64,000 nt of DNA from RZZS01 sp964498755. Its GTDB lineage: Bacteria; Pseudomonadota; Alphaproteobacteria; Micavibrionales; Micavibrionaceae. The stretch is taken from NCBI GenBank assembly GCA_964498755.1, contig CAZCIB010000004.1, positions 11,288 through 75,287 on the forward strand, given 5' to 3'. Positions 1-8,735 of this stretch are shown in pieces; the stretch's first letter is position 1; each line of letters opens with the position of its first letter. The position numbers were made by a program, and so were the translations under genes. The notes under the pieces are model-generated. The model made no database searches, was not told where the DNA came from, and saw only the letters and a list, made by a program, of their open reading frames with translations.

Positions 1-540
1 ATCGATAATTTTTTGCTCCAGCTCGCTGATTTTTTGTTCATGTTCCGCTTGCCGAGACTTGAAGTTTTCAATCCGGCCTTCAGATTTGTCGATATTCTTC
101 TCAAGATTTTCTATTCTCTTTTCGTGAGAATCGATTTTTCGCTCAAGTTTTTGGATATCCTTGTCTGTGCGCAGTGGATCCTTAACGTTTGTAAAGGCAA
201 ATTCCGCATTGTAAATCGTGCCGTCCGCGCCAACCGTATAGGCGCCGAGCGTATTGTGAAATCCTGCGCCGGATTCAACCATGGAAATGTTCAAGGTCGC
301 GCCGTAACCGATTTCCAGATCGCTTAAACCAACGGGTGGAGACACGCTTTCCAGAGACAGTTTTTCCTGCAAATCTGGAAAAGCCGGGCTTTCGGTAAAG
401 GAATGAGAAAGTGAAACAACGAGCTCATCAGATCCGTTTGTCTGAATATCCGCAATATCCTTGGCTTCCGCGGCGATTTTTATTTCCTGCAGCGCCAGAA
501 TGATATTGCCAATGTCCTGTTCGTCGTAGTCTTCAAACAT
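1..540 (-). CDS. Partial secreted-type protein with coiled coil (3' end off window)
   Basis: The reading frame opens with ATG at 540 and stays open to the left edge, so only the first 180 residues are seen. A purine-rich ribosome site (AGGAG) lies about 18 bases upstream. Residues about 85-120 (GFHNTLGAYTVGADG, then AEFAFTN) resemble the DUF4114-like domains found in bacterial RTX and calcium-binding exoproteins. From about residue 125 the chain turns into a charged heptad pattern rich in Glu, Lys and Ile, a likely coiled coil. It has the same orientation as the RTX protease upstream, with 164 bases between them. There is no classical signal peptide, so type I secretion is possible. Function is not identified; the DUF4114 link is by eye. 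Confidence 0.6.
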   Translation of the reverse strand, partial: MFEDYDEQDIGNIILALQEIKIAAEAKDIADIQTNGSDELVVSLSHSFTESPAFPDLQEKLSLESVSPPVGLSDLEIGYGATLNISMVESGAGFHNTLGAYTVGADGTIYNAEFAFTNVKDPLRTDKDIQKLERKIDSHEKRIENLEKNIDKSEGRIENFKSRQAEHEQKISELEQKIID

Positions 541-704
541 ATCTTAAACCTCAACTCCTATGATCAGTATAACGAAAAAGCGTTAATGAAACTTTAGCTA
601 AATTATACATAAAATTTTAGGCGCTTTTCCGTTGCCAAGCAAAATCAGTGTCCTGCCTTCCTTTTTAAGATAGGACCAAAAAGTTACTATTTTCTTTAAG
701 TGGG

Positions 705-3700
705 CTAGGAAAATACGCTGATATCGGCAATCAGCTGAGCGCTTGCATTGAGACTGTCCACGCTGACGCCTGACAGATCAGCCTGGATATTGGCCACAGT
801 TTGCCAGTCGCCGCCCTGTCCATCCGTATTAACTTGAAGCTCGGAATTATTGCTGTTCTGATAGACGAGGCGCACGAAATTGTTGAGATTGCCGCTTTCG
901 CTGTCGTAGCCGCTTAAAAGATCGCTGACATTGATGCTGTCAGCATCCGGGCCGTCTAATGTGAAGTCCTTGACCGTGTCAACTCCGGAAAGACTGGTGA
1001 GCGCAAAAATATCGGAGCCGCCGTCTCCGTAAAGCGTGTCATTCCCAGTCCCGCCATTCAGCGTGTCATCGCCGTCCCGGCCATGCAGACGGTCGTTTCC
1101 GTCACCGCCGGTCAGGATATTCGCCGCATTATCACCGCCCAGAACATCGTCATGGGAGCTGCCGGTCAGGTTCTCGAACTGATAGACCGCATCGGTTCCG
1201 CCGCTGCCGTCCGTTGCTGTTCCGGCCCGCAGATCGGCGAATACGCCGGCGCCGTCTTGAGAATAATCCAAAAGATCGACGCCGCCGTCCCCGTAAAGAA
1301 TGTCGTCCCCGGCTCCGCCGCGTATAACATCGTCGCCGTCCCGGCCATGCAGTCGGTCGTTTCCGTCACCGCCTTCAAGAACGCTGTTATCGTTGCCGCC
1401 CCCGATCACATCGTCATAGGCGCTGCCGACAACGTTTTCAAAGCCTCTTAAGGTATCTGTTGCGCCGCTATCGTCCGTTCCTGTTCCCGCACGCAAATCA
1501 GCGAATATTCCGGCTGTATCATGAGAATAATCAAGCGTATCGGTCCCTGCGCCGCCATCCAGTGCGCTTGCGCCGGCGTTTCCTGTAATCGTATCGTTAT
1601 AGGCGCTGCCGATCACGCCTTCCATCTGATAAACGGCGTCTGTTCCGCCGCTGCCATCCGTGGCCGTTCCGGCGCGCAAATTAACCGTTACGCCGTTTGT
1701 TGCCGCACTATAGTCGAGCGTATCAAAACCGCCGTCGCCATACATGGTATCGCTGCCGAGCCCGCCCACAAACACGTCGTCGCCGCCGCGCCCGTGCAGG
1801 CGGTCGTTACCTGCGCCGCCGTAGAGCGTATTGGCAAGATTATCGCCGCCGATTATGTCCGCATAATCCGTGCCCAGGATGATTTCGATGCCGTAGAGCG
1901 TATCGACGCCGCCGCTGCCGTCTGTGGCCGTTTCAGCGCGCAAATCAACGAAAATCCCTGCGGTTTCGTGAGAATAATCCACCGTATCAATACCGTCATC
2001 GCCGCGTAGGGTATTCGCGCCGCTATTGCCGATCAGCGTGTCGTTATACGCGCTGCCCGTGACGCTCTCAAAATCATAGAATGCGTCGGTATAACCGTTG
2101 CTGTCGGTCACGGTATTGAGGCGAAGATCAACATAAACGCCCTTGATATCGCTCGTAAAGCTGAGCGTATCGTCGCCTGCGCCGCCGTGCAGTATATCAG
2201 CCTGCGCGCCGCCGGAGATCACGTCGTCATAGTCGCTGCCGATTACCTCCTCGACATATTTGATCGTATCCTTGTACCCGCCGCCGTCAGTGGCTATCGT
2301 CGTGCGCAAATTCACCTTTACGCCAGAGCTTTCGCCGGAATAGTCAACAATGTCGTGGCCGCCATCACCGTAGATACGGTCCTCGCCTGCGCCGCCGATA
2401 AAGACGTCATTCCCGCCGCGCCCGTGCAGGCGGTCATTACCCGCGCCGCCGCGCAGCACATTGTCTTCGTTACCTCCGGCCAGAATATCGTCATAGGCGC
2501 TGCCGGTTACATTTTCAAAGCCTGAGATATAATCGGCGCCGCCGCTGCCGTCGACGCCCGTGCGCACGCGCAAATCAACGAAGACCCCGCCCGTGTCCTG
2601 GGAGAAATCAACCGTATCGACGCCGTCACCGCCATACATGGCGTCGTTGCCCGCGCCGCCGTATACCGTATCGTTGCCGCCGCGCGTATGGATTTCATCG
2701 TCGCCATCCCCGCCGTATACCGTATCGTTGCCGTAAAGAATGGAGGCGTCATCCGAAAGAATTGTATCGCCCCCCGTTCCGCCATAAATCGTATCATCGC
2801 CATGACCGCCATAAATCGTATCGTCGCCATCCCCGCCATCGATTTCGTCATTGCCGCCGTGACCATAGATTGTGTCGTTGCCGGAATTGCCGAAAAGCCT
2901 GTCATCCCCGCTCCAGCTGTCGTTCCATTGCATCAGATCGCCGTAGATCGTATCGTTGCCGAAGCCGCCCTGGATCAGGTCGTTCCCATCGCCACCATAA
3001 GCCGTATCGTCGCCGCTATCGCCAAAGAGAATATCGTCGCCGCCATCGCCATAGAGCGTATCATGCCCGTTCCCGGCATAAATCATGTCGTTACCGCTGC
3101 CGGAATAGATCGTATCATCGCCATCGCCCGTATGGGCGACATCGTCTCCGCCTTTCAGGTCAAGCCTGTCGTTTCCGGCCACGGAAATTGTAATATCCTC
3201 TGCGGCGCCATAGCCGGTATAATTGACAGCGAAAGACGCGTGCGTTCCCTCGACAACGATCTCGGTTACAGCGGAGAGCGACTCGATTTTGAGAACCCTC
3301 ACATCCAGACCCGGATCATGCACGGTTAGCGTAAATTCATGCCCGGCGCGGCTATAGCTGATCAACGCGCCGCTTCCGCCCGAAACGCCCAGATCATCAG
3401 CATTGAGCGTCTGCGTCTCTTCATCCAGGACGCTGTCTCGATACAGGCTACCGTTCAGGTCGAGGTCAATCTGGAATTCAATCGCGTTCATATAATGCTG
3501 AACCATTTCGGCGTGGCTGTAGGCACCGTCGGCAAAAATGTAATTCTCGATGTCATACAGGATATCCGTACCGAAAGTCCCGGTCGTATCGACCAGCTTG
3601 AAAACCGCCGTACTAAGAAGATCCAGAATAAAGTCCGCGAGATTAACGCTATATGTGATGCTGTCGACGCCATCGCCGCCATAGAGCGTGTCGTTGCCGG

Positions 3701-4850
3701 CGCTGCCATACAGCGCGTCGTCGCCGAGGCCGCCGGTCAGGATATTCGCGGCGTCGTTGCCGTAGATCGTATCATTTCCCGAACCGCCCTTAGCGTTTTC
3801 GATCGTGACGTTATAGGCGATGGCAATATTGCGATCGTAGCCGTCGACGCTGCTGAACGTTCCTTCGCCCAGCCTCAGAATCGAGTCTGTGGCGTAGGCC
3901 GAAGCGTCGAGCGTATCGATCCCGCCCGCATCCCAGATCGTATAGGCCGTATCGCCCCGGATTGCGTAAACATCGTCGCCCGTATTGTGGCTCGTATTTG
4001 CGCCATACATGGCCTGCAGCGCGGCGATATCGTAAAGCTGGAACGTTTCCGGGAAGATAAACGTACCGGGACCGAAAACGTCCTGATAGGTATAGGACAT
4101 GGTGGAATAGCGCAGGGAATCTTCCACGCCGCTTAATGTGTTCGTGTTGTACGCGGACGTTGAAAAAGTGTGCTTCAGGCCTAACGCATGGCCGATTTCG
4201 TGGATAATCGTCTGGTAACCCGGATCGCCCGGGTCCGGGGCCATATTGTAGGACGTCTGGGTATGGTTGTTGAGCCAGACATCGCCCGCCTTGTCGCCGT
4301 TCAAGGGATGCGGGTAGTAGCCGTGCGCGCCTTTGCTGGCGTTGCCGTTGACATCCGCAAAGTAAGCCGTTCCGAAGCCCAGATGCGCGGCGTCGCTGTC
4401 GCTTGAGACAAAATCAATGTTAATGATGCTTTCAATGTGATCGAAAATATCCAGCGTCGCCTGCTGCATATCCGAGTTAAAGGCTTGAAAATTGTTGTTT
4501 TCGGAACTACCCGAATAAAAACCAGGCAGGGACGTAAAGAATTTATAGGTCAGAGTCGTGCCGCTGCCGTCATTGCTGTAAGCGCCGTAAGACGCCTGAC
4601 CGCTGTTGTTCCATGAAACCCCCCAAGGCAGAGCGTCCGGGCCGGGAGAAAGCGGGCCGGAATCGTCCTGAATGCCGCCATCATTGGCGTCGCTGTAGGC
4701 TGCGTCATAGCTGTTTTGCAAGGTCAGCGCGGCGGTGAGATCCGTATCGGAGCCGGCGTCTTTTGAATAAGGCGCGGAATTCTGGCATGCGGAACAGCCG
4801 CAGCCGACAGGAATATCCGTATTCAAGCTTGTGTTAATTGTCTCCGACAA
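705..4850 (-). CDS. Serralysin-type (M10) RTX metalloprotease, 1381 aa
   Basis: A secreted zinc protease. The metzincin motif HEIGHALGLKH is at residues 217-227 and the Met-turn (YSTMSY) at about 249-254. The rest is a long calcium-binding C-terminal part with many GGxGxDxxYG nonapeptides. Between residues about 735 and 1235 there are seven copies of a 44-residue module (D-DYS...G-DLR-TATDGSGG-D...FE-V-GS-YDD) alternating with RTX blocks. The C-terminus ends in a hydrophobic ISVFS tail typical of type I secretion signals. No Sec signal peptide is seen. The frame appears to begin at a TTG (TTG TCG GAG), since no in-frame ATG occurs before the catalytic domain. The N-terminus carries an odd CGCSAC cysteine cluster. 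No type I transporter genes are adjacent. The family assignment is firm; substrate is unknown. Confidence 0.93.
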   Translation of the reverse strand: MSETINTSLNTDIPVGCGCSACQNSAPYSKDAGSDTDLTAALTLQNSYDAAYSDANDGGIQDDSGPLSPGPDALPWGVSWNNSGQASYGAYSNDGSGTTLTYKFFTSLPGFYSGSSENNNFQAFNSDMQQATLDIFDHIESIINIDFVSSDSDAAHLGFGTAYFADVNGNASKGAHGYYPHPLNGDKAGDVWLNNHTQTSYNMAPDPGDPGYQTIIHEIGHALGLKHTFSTSAYNTNTLSGVEDSLRYSTMSYTYQDVFGPGTFIFPETFQLYDIAALQAMYGANTSHNTGDDVYAIRGDTAYTIWDAGGIDTLDASAYATDSILRLGEGTFSSVDGYDRNIAIAYNVTIENAKGGSGNDTIYGNDAANILTGGLGDDALYGSAGNDTLYGGDGVDSITYSVNLADFILDLLSTAVFKLVDTTGTFGTDILYDIENYIFADGAYSHAEMVQHYMNAIEFQIDLDLNGSLYRDSVLDEETQTLNADDLGVSGGSGALISYSRAGHEFTLTVHDPGLDVRVLKIESLSAVTEIVVEGTHASFAVNYTGYGAAEDITISVAGNDRLDLKGGDDVAHTGDGDDTIYSGSGNDMIYAGNGHDTLYGDGGDDILFGDSGDDTAYGGDGNDLIQGGFGNDTIYGDLMQWNDSWSGDDRLFGNSGNDTIYGHGGNDEIDGGDGDDTIYGGHGDDTIYGGTGGDTILSDDASILYGNDTVYGGDGDDEIHTRGGNDTVYGGAGNDAMYGGDGVDTVDFSQDTGGVFVDLRVRTGVDGSGGADYISGFENVTGSAYDDILAGGNEDNVLRGGAGNDRLHGRGGNDVFIGGAGEDRIYGDGGHDIVDYSGESSGVKVNLRTTIATDGGGYKDTIKYVEEVIGSDYDDVISGGAQADILHGGAGDDTLSFTSDIKGVYVDLRLNTVTDSNGYTDAFYDFESVTGSAYNDTLIGNSGANTLRGDDGIDTVDYSHETAGIFVDLRAETATDGSGGVDTLYGIEIILGTDYADIIGGDNLANTLYGGAGNDRLHGRGGDDVFVGGLGSDTMYGDGGFDTLDYSAATNGVTVNLRAGTATDGSGGTDAVYQMEGVIGSAYNDTITGNAGASALDGGAGTDTLDYSHDTAGIFADLRAGTGTDDSGATDTLRGFENVVGSAYDDVIGGGNDNSVLEGGDGNDRLHGRDGDDVIRGGAGDDILYGDGGVDLLDYSQDGAGVFADLRAGTATDGSGGTDAVYQFENLTGSSHDDVLGGDNAANILTGGDGNDRLHGRDGDDTLNGGTGNDTLYGDGGSDIFALTSLSGVDTVKDFTLDGPDADSINVSDLLSGYDSESGNLNNFVRLVYQNSNNSELQVNTDGQGGDWQTVANIQADLSGVSVDSLNASAQLIADISVFS

Positions 4851-5023
4851 AATTCTACCCTGCCCTATTCTACTTCTATATTAGCAATATGCGATTTATG
4901 ACAATTTAAGATTGCATTGGATTTTATTAAACTTTAATTGTTCCCCGTTAGCGCAATCTGACAGATAGAGGCTCATCGTTAAGGCGATGTGTTAGCTCAT
5001 CGTAGTCGACGCGGGAGACGCAG

Positions 5024-5266
5024 ATGAGACAAAAACGAAGCGCAGAAAAGGTCTCAATCAATAAGGAGGCGGACAGGCTTGTCCGTAACATCAAGCGGCA
5101 GACCCGCCGCAAATTCAGCGTCAAAATCATTAAATACCCCGCCTCTGAAAAGTACTCCGAAATAGTACCCCCGTTTTTGTTGGATGTAAACGAGCGGCAG
5201 AGAACGTGGGCGAAAGCAGACAAAAAGAAAAGCCCTCGTTTTCAAGGGGATTGCGGTCATGCCTGA
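5024..5266 (+). pseudogene. Remnant of an IS3-family transposase orfA N-terminus
   Basis: The first 30 or so residues (through RNIKRQTRRKFS) resemble the start of IS3-group OrfA proteins, where the sequence normally continues into a helix-turn-helix (AEEKIRIVLEGLRG). Here the similarity stops abruptly at about base 5119 and the frame runs into unrelated sequence. No OrfB, terminal inverted repeats or target duplications were found. This is the only gene-like item in the 445-base gap between the RTX gene and the tRNA. It could be a chance resemblance in a short ORF, so confidence is moderate. Confidence 0.45.
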
Positions 5267-5295
5267 ACTCTAATGAATGATCCCGAAAGGGAACT

Positions 5296-5371
5296 TGGTG
5301 GCTGAGGAGGGACTTGAACCCCCGACCAAGGGATTATGATTCCCCTGCTCTACCGACTGAGCTACTCAGCC
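5296..5371 (-). tRNA. tRNA-Met (CAT)
   Basis: On the minus strand a complete cloverleaf can be folded: acceptor GGCTGAG/CTCAGCC, D-stem GCTC/GAGC, anticodon stem GGGGA/TCCCT with the 7-base loop ATCATAA giving anticodon CAT, and a T-arm GGGGG/TCCCT with loop TTCAAGT. The 3' CCA is encoded. The acceptor looks like elongator Met rather than initiator or Ile2, but base modification cannot be seen from DNA. It lies just beside the transposase remnant. Confidence 0.93.
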
Positions 5372-5561
5372 CCTTCATAAAGGACAAACAGCTATATCGC
5401 TGATCGGGGGGCTTTTTGTCAAGGTTTACTGTGCGGGTAAAGCCGGGATTCATAAATCTTTATCGCCTTTGGTATATTCTTTTCTCCAGAATCTGGTAGA
5501 CTTTTAAAGTGTTGAAAAGCTGAAAGCTCCTGATAAAACTTATTTTTTTAAGGTTAAACGC

Positions 5562-6107
5562 ATGGCTCAAACGCAAAATGTTCATCTGTCCGGCGTCGAG
5601 CGTTTCTTCCCGGAAGACCAGTTCCTGGTCAGCAAAACCGACACGAAAGGCAAGGTTACCTACGCCAACCGCGTGTTTCTCGACGTCGCGGGATATTCGG
5701 AGGAAGGCCTGCTCGGCCAGCCGCACAGCGTCATACGGCACCCGCATATGCCGCGCTGCGTGTTCAAGTTCATGTGGGACACGATCATGGACGGGCAAGA
5801 GATTTTCGCATACGTCGTCAACCGCGCGGCCAACGGGGATCATTACTGGGTCTTCGCGCATGTCACGCCATCAATCGGTGCGGACGGCCAGATCAACGGC
5901 TATCACTCCAACCGCCGCATCCCGAACCGCACGGTCATCGACGACGTTATGATCCCCCTTTACAAGCAGCTTTGCGAGGAGGAGCAGCGGCACAACAACG
6001 CCAAGGAAGGCATGCAGGCCGGCTATAATATGATGCTTGGCGTTTTGCAGGAGAAAGGAATGTCTTATGAAGAACTTATCTTCGCTCTCAGCGGCGAACG
6101 CGGCTAG
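5562..6107 (+). CDS. PAS-domain protein (Aer-like sensor module)
   Basis: 181 residues, mostly one PAS fold. Motifs typical of Aer and energy-taxis PAS domains are visible: FLVSKTDTKGKVTYANRVF, then GYSEEGLLGQPHSVIRHPHMP, then YWVFAHVTP. Aer-type PAS domains bind FAD and sense redox state; whether FAD is bound here is not shown. There is no transmembrane segment. The last 41 bases overlap the start of the following chemoreceptor gene in another frame, so the two are probably translated together and work as a split sensor-transducer pair. A short AAGG ribosome site precedes the ATG. Confidence 0.85.
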   Translation: MAQTQNVHLSGVERFFPEDQFLVSKTDTKGKVTYANRVFLDVAGYSEEGLLGQPHSVIRHPHMPRCVFKFMWDTIMDGQEIFAYVVNRAANGDHYWVFAHVTPSIGADGQINGYHSNRRIPNRTVIDDVMIPLYKQLCEEEQRHNNAKEGMQAGYNMMLGVLQEKGMSYEELIFALSGERG

Positions 6108-7383
6108 CGCCGCCACGCTCGTTTTTCTGGTTTTAACGCTTGTTCTGCATGTGACGGGCAACTACGCCATTTCTTACCTGTTCACCGGACTTGCTTTTCT
6201 CTCGGCGGCGGCGGCGCTCGTTTTTAATTTAAAAACCCGGAAAAGCGTCCGGCGCACGACGCGGATCTGTAAAAATCTTGCGAAGGGGGATTTTGAAAGC
6301 CGTATCACGCATATCCGCGAAAAGGGCGAACTGGGCGAAATGCTCTGGTCGATCAATGAAATGACTGATCATATGGACGCCTTTGTGCGCGAGGCTACGG
6401 CCTCCATGCTCTATGTTTCCAAAAACCAGTATTTCCGCCGCATCGTGCATGACGGCATGCATGGCTCGCTCCTGAACGGCAGCCAGATCATCAACCGCGC
6501 CACCGCCAATGTCGAAAGCAAGATGAACGGCTTCGTCGAGGTCGCAAACGATTTCAACGCCTCTCTGAACGAAGTCGTCAAGGGCATTCACACGACCGTT
6601 GGGACGCTCTCGGACACGGCGCGAGGCATGGAGGGCACGGTCAGCTCGTCACGGCAGGGCGCGGAAACGGCCGTAACGACGTCGAACGAAACGTCCCAGA
6701 ACGTGCAGACCATTTCCGCCGCCGCTGAGGAACTTTCAAGCTCTATCGCCGAGATCAGCGAGCAGATCACGCGCACGTCCCAGATCGCCGGACGCGCGAA
6801 AGAGGAAACCGGGTACGCGCAGCACAGCATTGAAGAGCTTGTTAATTACGCCGGGAAAATCGGCGAAGTCGTGCAGATGATTGAGGATATCGCCAAGCAG
6901 ACCAACCTGCTGGCCCTCAACGCCACCATCGAAGCCGCGCGGGCGGGCGAGGCCGGGAAAGGCTTTGCCGTCGTCGCGAGCGAGGTCAAGGATCTCTCGG
7001 ACGAAACGGCGAAAGCGACCGAGGAAATCGTCGCGCAGGTTGCGCTGATCCAGAAATCGACCGACAATGCCGCGCAGGTCTTTGAGAGCATCGTCAAGAT
7101 CATTGAGGAAATCAACGAGTCAGCAACCGTCGTCGCCGCTGCGATTGAGGAGCAAAGCGCCGCCTCGCGCGAAATCGCCTCCAGCGCAGACCGCGCCTAC
7201 GCCGGAACCGACGGCGTCGCCGGTAACGTGCGCGCGATCAATGACAGCATCGGAAACGTGAGTATCGCCGCCGATCAGGTGCTGTCCGTCACGGGCGAAC
7301 TGTCCGAGCAGTCGACGGAAAAAGTTCAGGCTCTGCTCGGTAAAATGAACGTCTTCATGGAAGAGCTGAAGAAGATTGCGTAA
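6067..7383 (+). CDS. Methyl-accepting chemotaxis protein
   Basis: A 438-residue transducer. Two hydrophobic segments at about residues 12-52 have almost no periplasmic loop between them, so sensing is likely cytoplasmic. A HAMP-like region follows, then a long helical signalling domain with the conserved hairpin tip (EDIAKQTNLLALNATIEAAR...GKGFAVVA). The ATG at 6067 is chosen because AAGGAA lies 6 bases before it; a TTG at 6037 is also open. Overlap with the upstream PAS gene points to translational coupling and to the PAS protein being its sensor. The stop lies at the edge of a palindromic repeat and inside the tail of the convergent mnmA frame. Confidence 0.92.
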   Translation: MKNLSSLSAANAASAATLVFLVLTLVLHVTGNYAISYLFTGLAFLSAAAALVFNLKTRKSVRRTTRICKNLAKGDFESRITHIREKGELGEMLWSINEMTDHMDAFVREATASMLYVSKNQYFRRIVHDGMHGSLLNGSQIINRATANVESKMNGFVEVANDFNASLNEVVKGIHTTVGTLSDTARGMEGTVSSSRQGAETAVTTSNETSQNVQTISAAAEELSSSIAEISEQITRTSQIAGRAKEETGYAQHSIEELVNYAGKIGEVVQMIEDIAKQTNLLALNATIEAARAGEAGKGFAVVASEVKDLSDETAKATEEIVAQVALIQKSTDNAAQVFESIVKIIEEINESATVVAAAIEEQSAASREIASSADRAYAGTDGVAGNVRAINDSIGNVSIAADQVLSVTGELSEQSTEKVQALLGKMNVFMEELKKIA

Positions 7384-8614
7384 CAGATGATCGGATGATC
7401 GGATGATCGGATTTTGGAGCGTTCTGATCATCCGGTAATCTGATCATCTGATTTCCCGTCCCCGCTATCCACCCCCCGCCGATCACGCGGTCGCCGACAT
7501 AGCACACGGCGGCCTGACCCGGGGCGATGCCGTATTGCGGCGCATCGAGAATAATTTCCGCCGCGCCGTTCTCGCCGATATGTAGCGCTGCCGGGATGGG
7601 TTGCATCATGGAGCGGAACTTAACGGATGATCGGATGATCGGATGATCGGATTTTGGGGCGTTCTGATCATCCGATAATCTGATCATCTGAACATCCGCC
7701 AAAAGCCAATTCCCCTCTTTCACCACAATCACATCCCTTGCCAGCGCTTCCTTAGGCCCGACGATGACCCTGTTTTCCTCCGGATCGATGCGCACCACAT
7801 AGAAAGGCTCGTTGTTGTTCGCATGCCCGCCGCCGATGCCGAGGCCTTTGCGTTGGCCGATGGTGTAATGGATAATGCCGTTATGCGTTCCCAAAACGCG
7901 CCCGTCGATATGAACGATCTCGCCGGGGCGTTCGCTTTCAGGGCGGATGGCTTTAACAACGCCCGCGTAATCGCCGTTCGGCACGAAACAGATATCCTGC
8001 GAGTCCGGTTTCGCCGCCGTGATCAATCCTAAACGATCCGCATGATGACGCGTCACGTCCTTGGTCCAGCCGCCTAAGGGGAAGCGCAGAAAATCAAGCT
8101 GCTCCTGCGTCGTCGCGAAAAGGAAATAGCTCTGGTCTTTCGTATTGTCGACCGCGCGGCGCAGTTCGGCCTGTCCGCGCTCGTTGACTATGCGCTGCAC
8201 GTAATGGCCTGTGGCCATGCAATCCGCGCCGAGATCGCGCGCGACCTCCAGCAAATCACGGAATTTCACGGTCTGATTACAGCGCACGCACGGGATCGGC
8301 GTTTCGCCGCGCAGGTAACTCTCGGTGAAATCGTCGATGACGCTCTCGCGGAAATTGCTTTCGTAGTCGAGCACATAGTGGGGAAAGCCTTTTTCCTCGG
8401 CAACGCGGCGCGCGTCGTAAATATCCTGCCCCGCACAACACGCGCCTTTCTTGCGCAGCGCCTCGCCGTAATCATAGAGCTGCAAGGTCACGCCAACGAC
8501 CTCATAGCCCTCTTCATGCAGCAGCGCGGCCACAACGGAAGAGTCGACCCCACCCGACATGGCGACGACGACGCGCGTGTCTTTGGGGTCTTTGTTAAAG
8601 CCGAGACTATTCAT
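7355..8614 (-). CDS. mnmA: tRNA-specific 2-thiouridylase with two in-frame repeat insertions
   Basis: Makes the 2-thio group on U34 of Lys, Glu and Gln tRNAs. Seen: the PP-loop AMSGGVDSSV near the N-terminus, the cysteine region CVRCNQ, the DSQDICF block, and the C-terminal beta-barrel motifs (FRSMMQPIPA, GQAAVCY, GGGWI). Two copies of a 67-base palindromic element are read through in frame. One adds about 23 residues (QMIRLSDDQNAPKSDHPII...) at about residues 308-331, between NWLLAD and KFRSMM. The other, after the normal end GGGWIAGTGN, adds a C-terminal tail of about 30 residues. The tail overlaps the convergent chemoreceptor gene by 29 bases. The protein is 419 residues against about 360-390 usual. 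The enzyme probably still works because the core motifs are intact. Confidence 0.95.
   Translation of the reverse strand: MNSLGFNKDPKDTRVVVAMSGGVDSSVVAALLHEEGYEVVGVTLQLYDYGEALRKKGACCAGQDIYDARRVAEEKGFPHYVLDYESNFRESVIDDFTESYLRGETPIPCVRCNQTVKFRDLLEVARDLGADCMATGHYVQRIVNERGQAELRRAVDNTKDQSYFLFATTQEQLDFLRFPLGGWTKDVTRHHADRLGLITAAKPDSQDICFVPNGDYAGVVKAIRPESERPGEIVHIDGRVLGTHNGIIHYTIGQRKGLGIGGGHANNNEPFYVVRIDPEENRVIVGPKEALARDVIVVKEGNWLLADVQMIRLSDDQNAPKSDHPIIRSSVKFRSMMQPIPAALHIGENGAAEIILDAPQYGIAPGQAAVCYVGDRVIGGGWIAGTGNQMIRLPDDQNAPKSDHPIIRSSVTQSSSALP
7384..7450. repeat. Palindromic octamer element, copy 1 (mnmA tail)
   Basis: 67 bases made of three tandem GATGATCG octamers, a short spacer (GATTTTGGAGCGTT) and an imperfect inverted arm ending GATCATCTG. 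The two arms can pair over about 27 bases. It matches the copy at 7624-7690 at all but 3 positions. Read on the minus strand it is open in the mnmA frame. Confidence 0.9.
7624..7690. repeat. Palindromic octamer element, copy 2 (inside mnmA)
   Basis: Same 67-base unit as at 7384-7450, in the same orientation and the same reading frame of mnmA (encodes DDQNAPKSDHPII). It lies in a part of the gene that relatives lack, between two conserved beta-barrel blocks. Confidence 0.9.
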
Positions 8615-8735
8615 GGGAAGGAAATATAGGGAAATACGTCCCGGAATGCAAGTTTACGTAATGGGAAAACCGCGCTCCGCCCTTGATTGAGCGCAAAATA
8701 CAAAGATCAGGATTTTTTTGAGCACAAAACTTCCC

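Noticed and set aside
1083..4406. Several long plus-strand frames opposite the RTX gene
   Set aside because: They are shadows of the repetitive GGxGxD coding, rich in Ile, Val, Ala and Arg runs without family motifs; the minus-strand protease explains the region.
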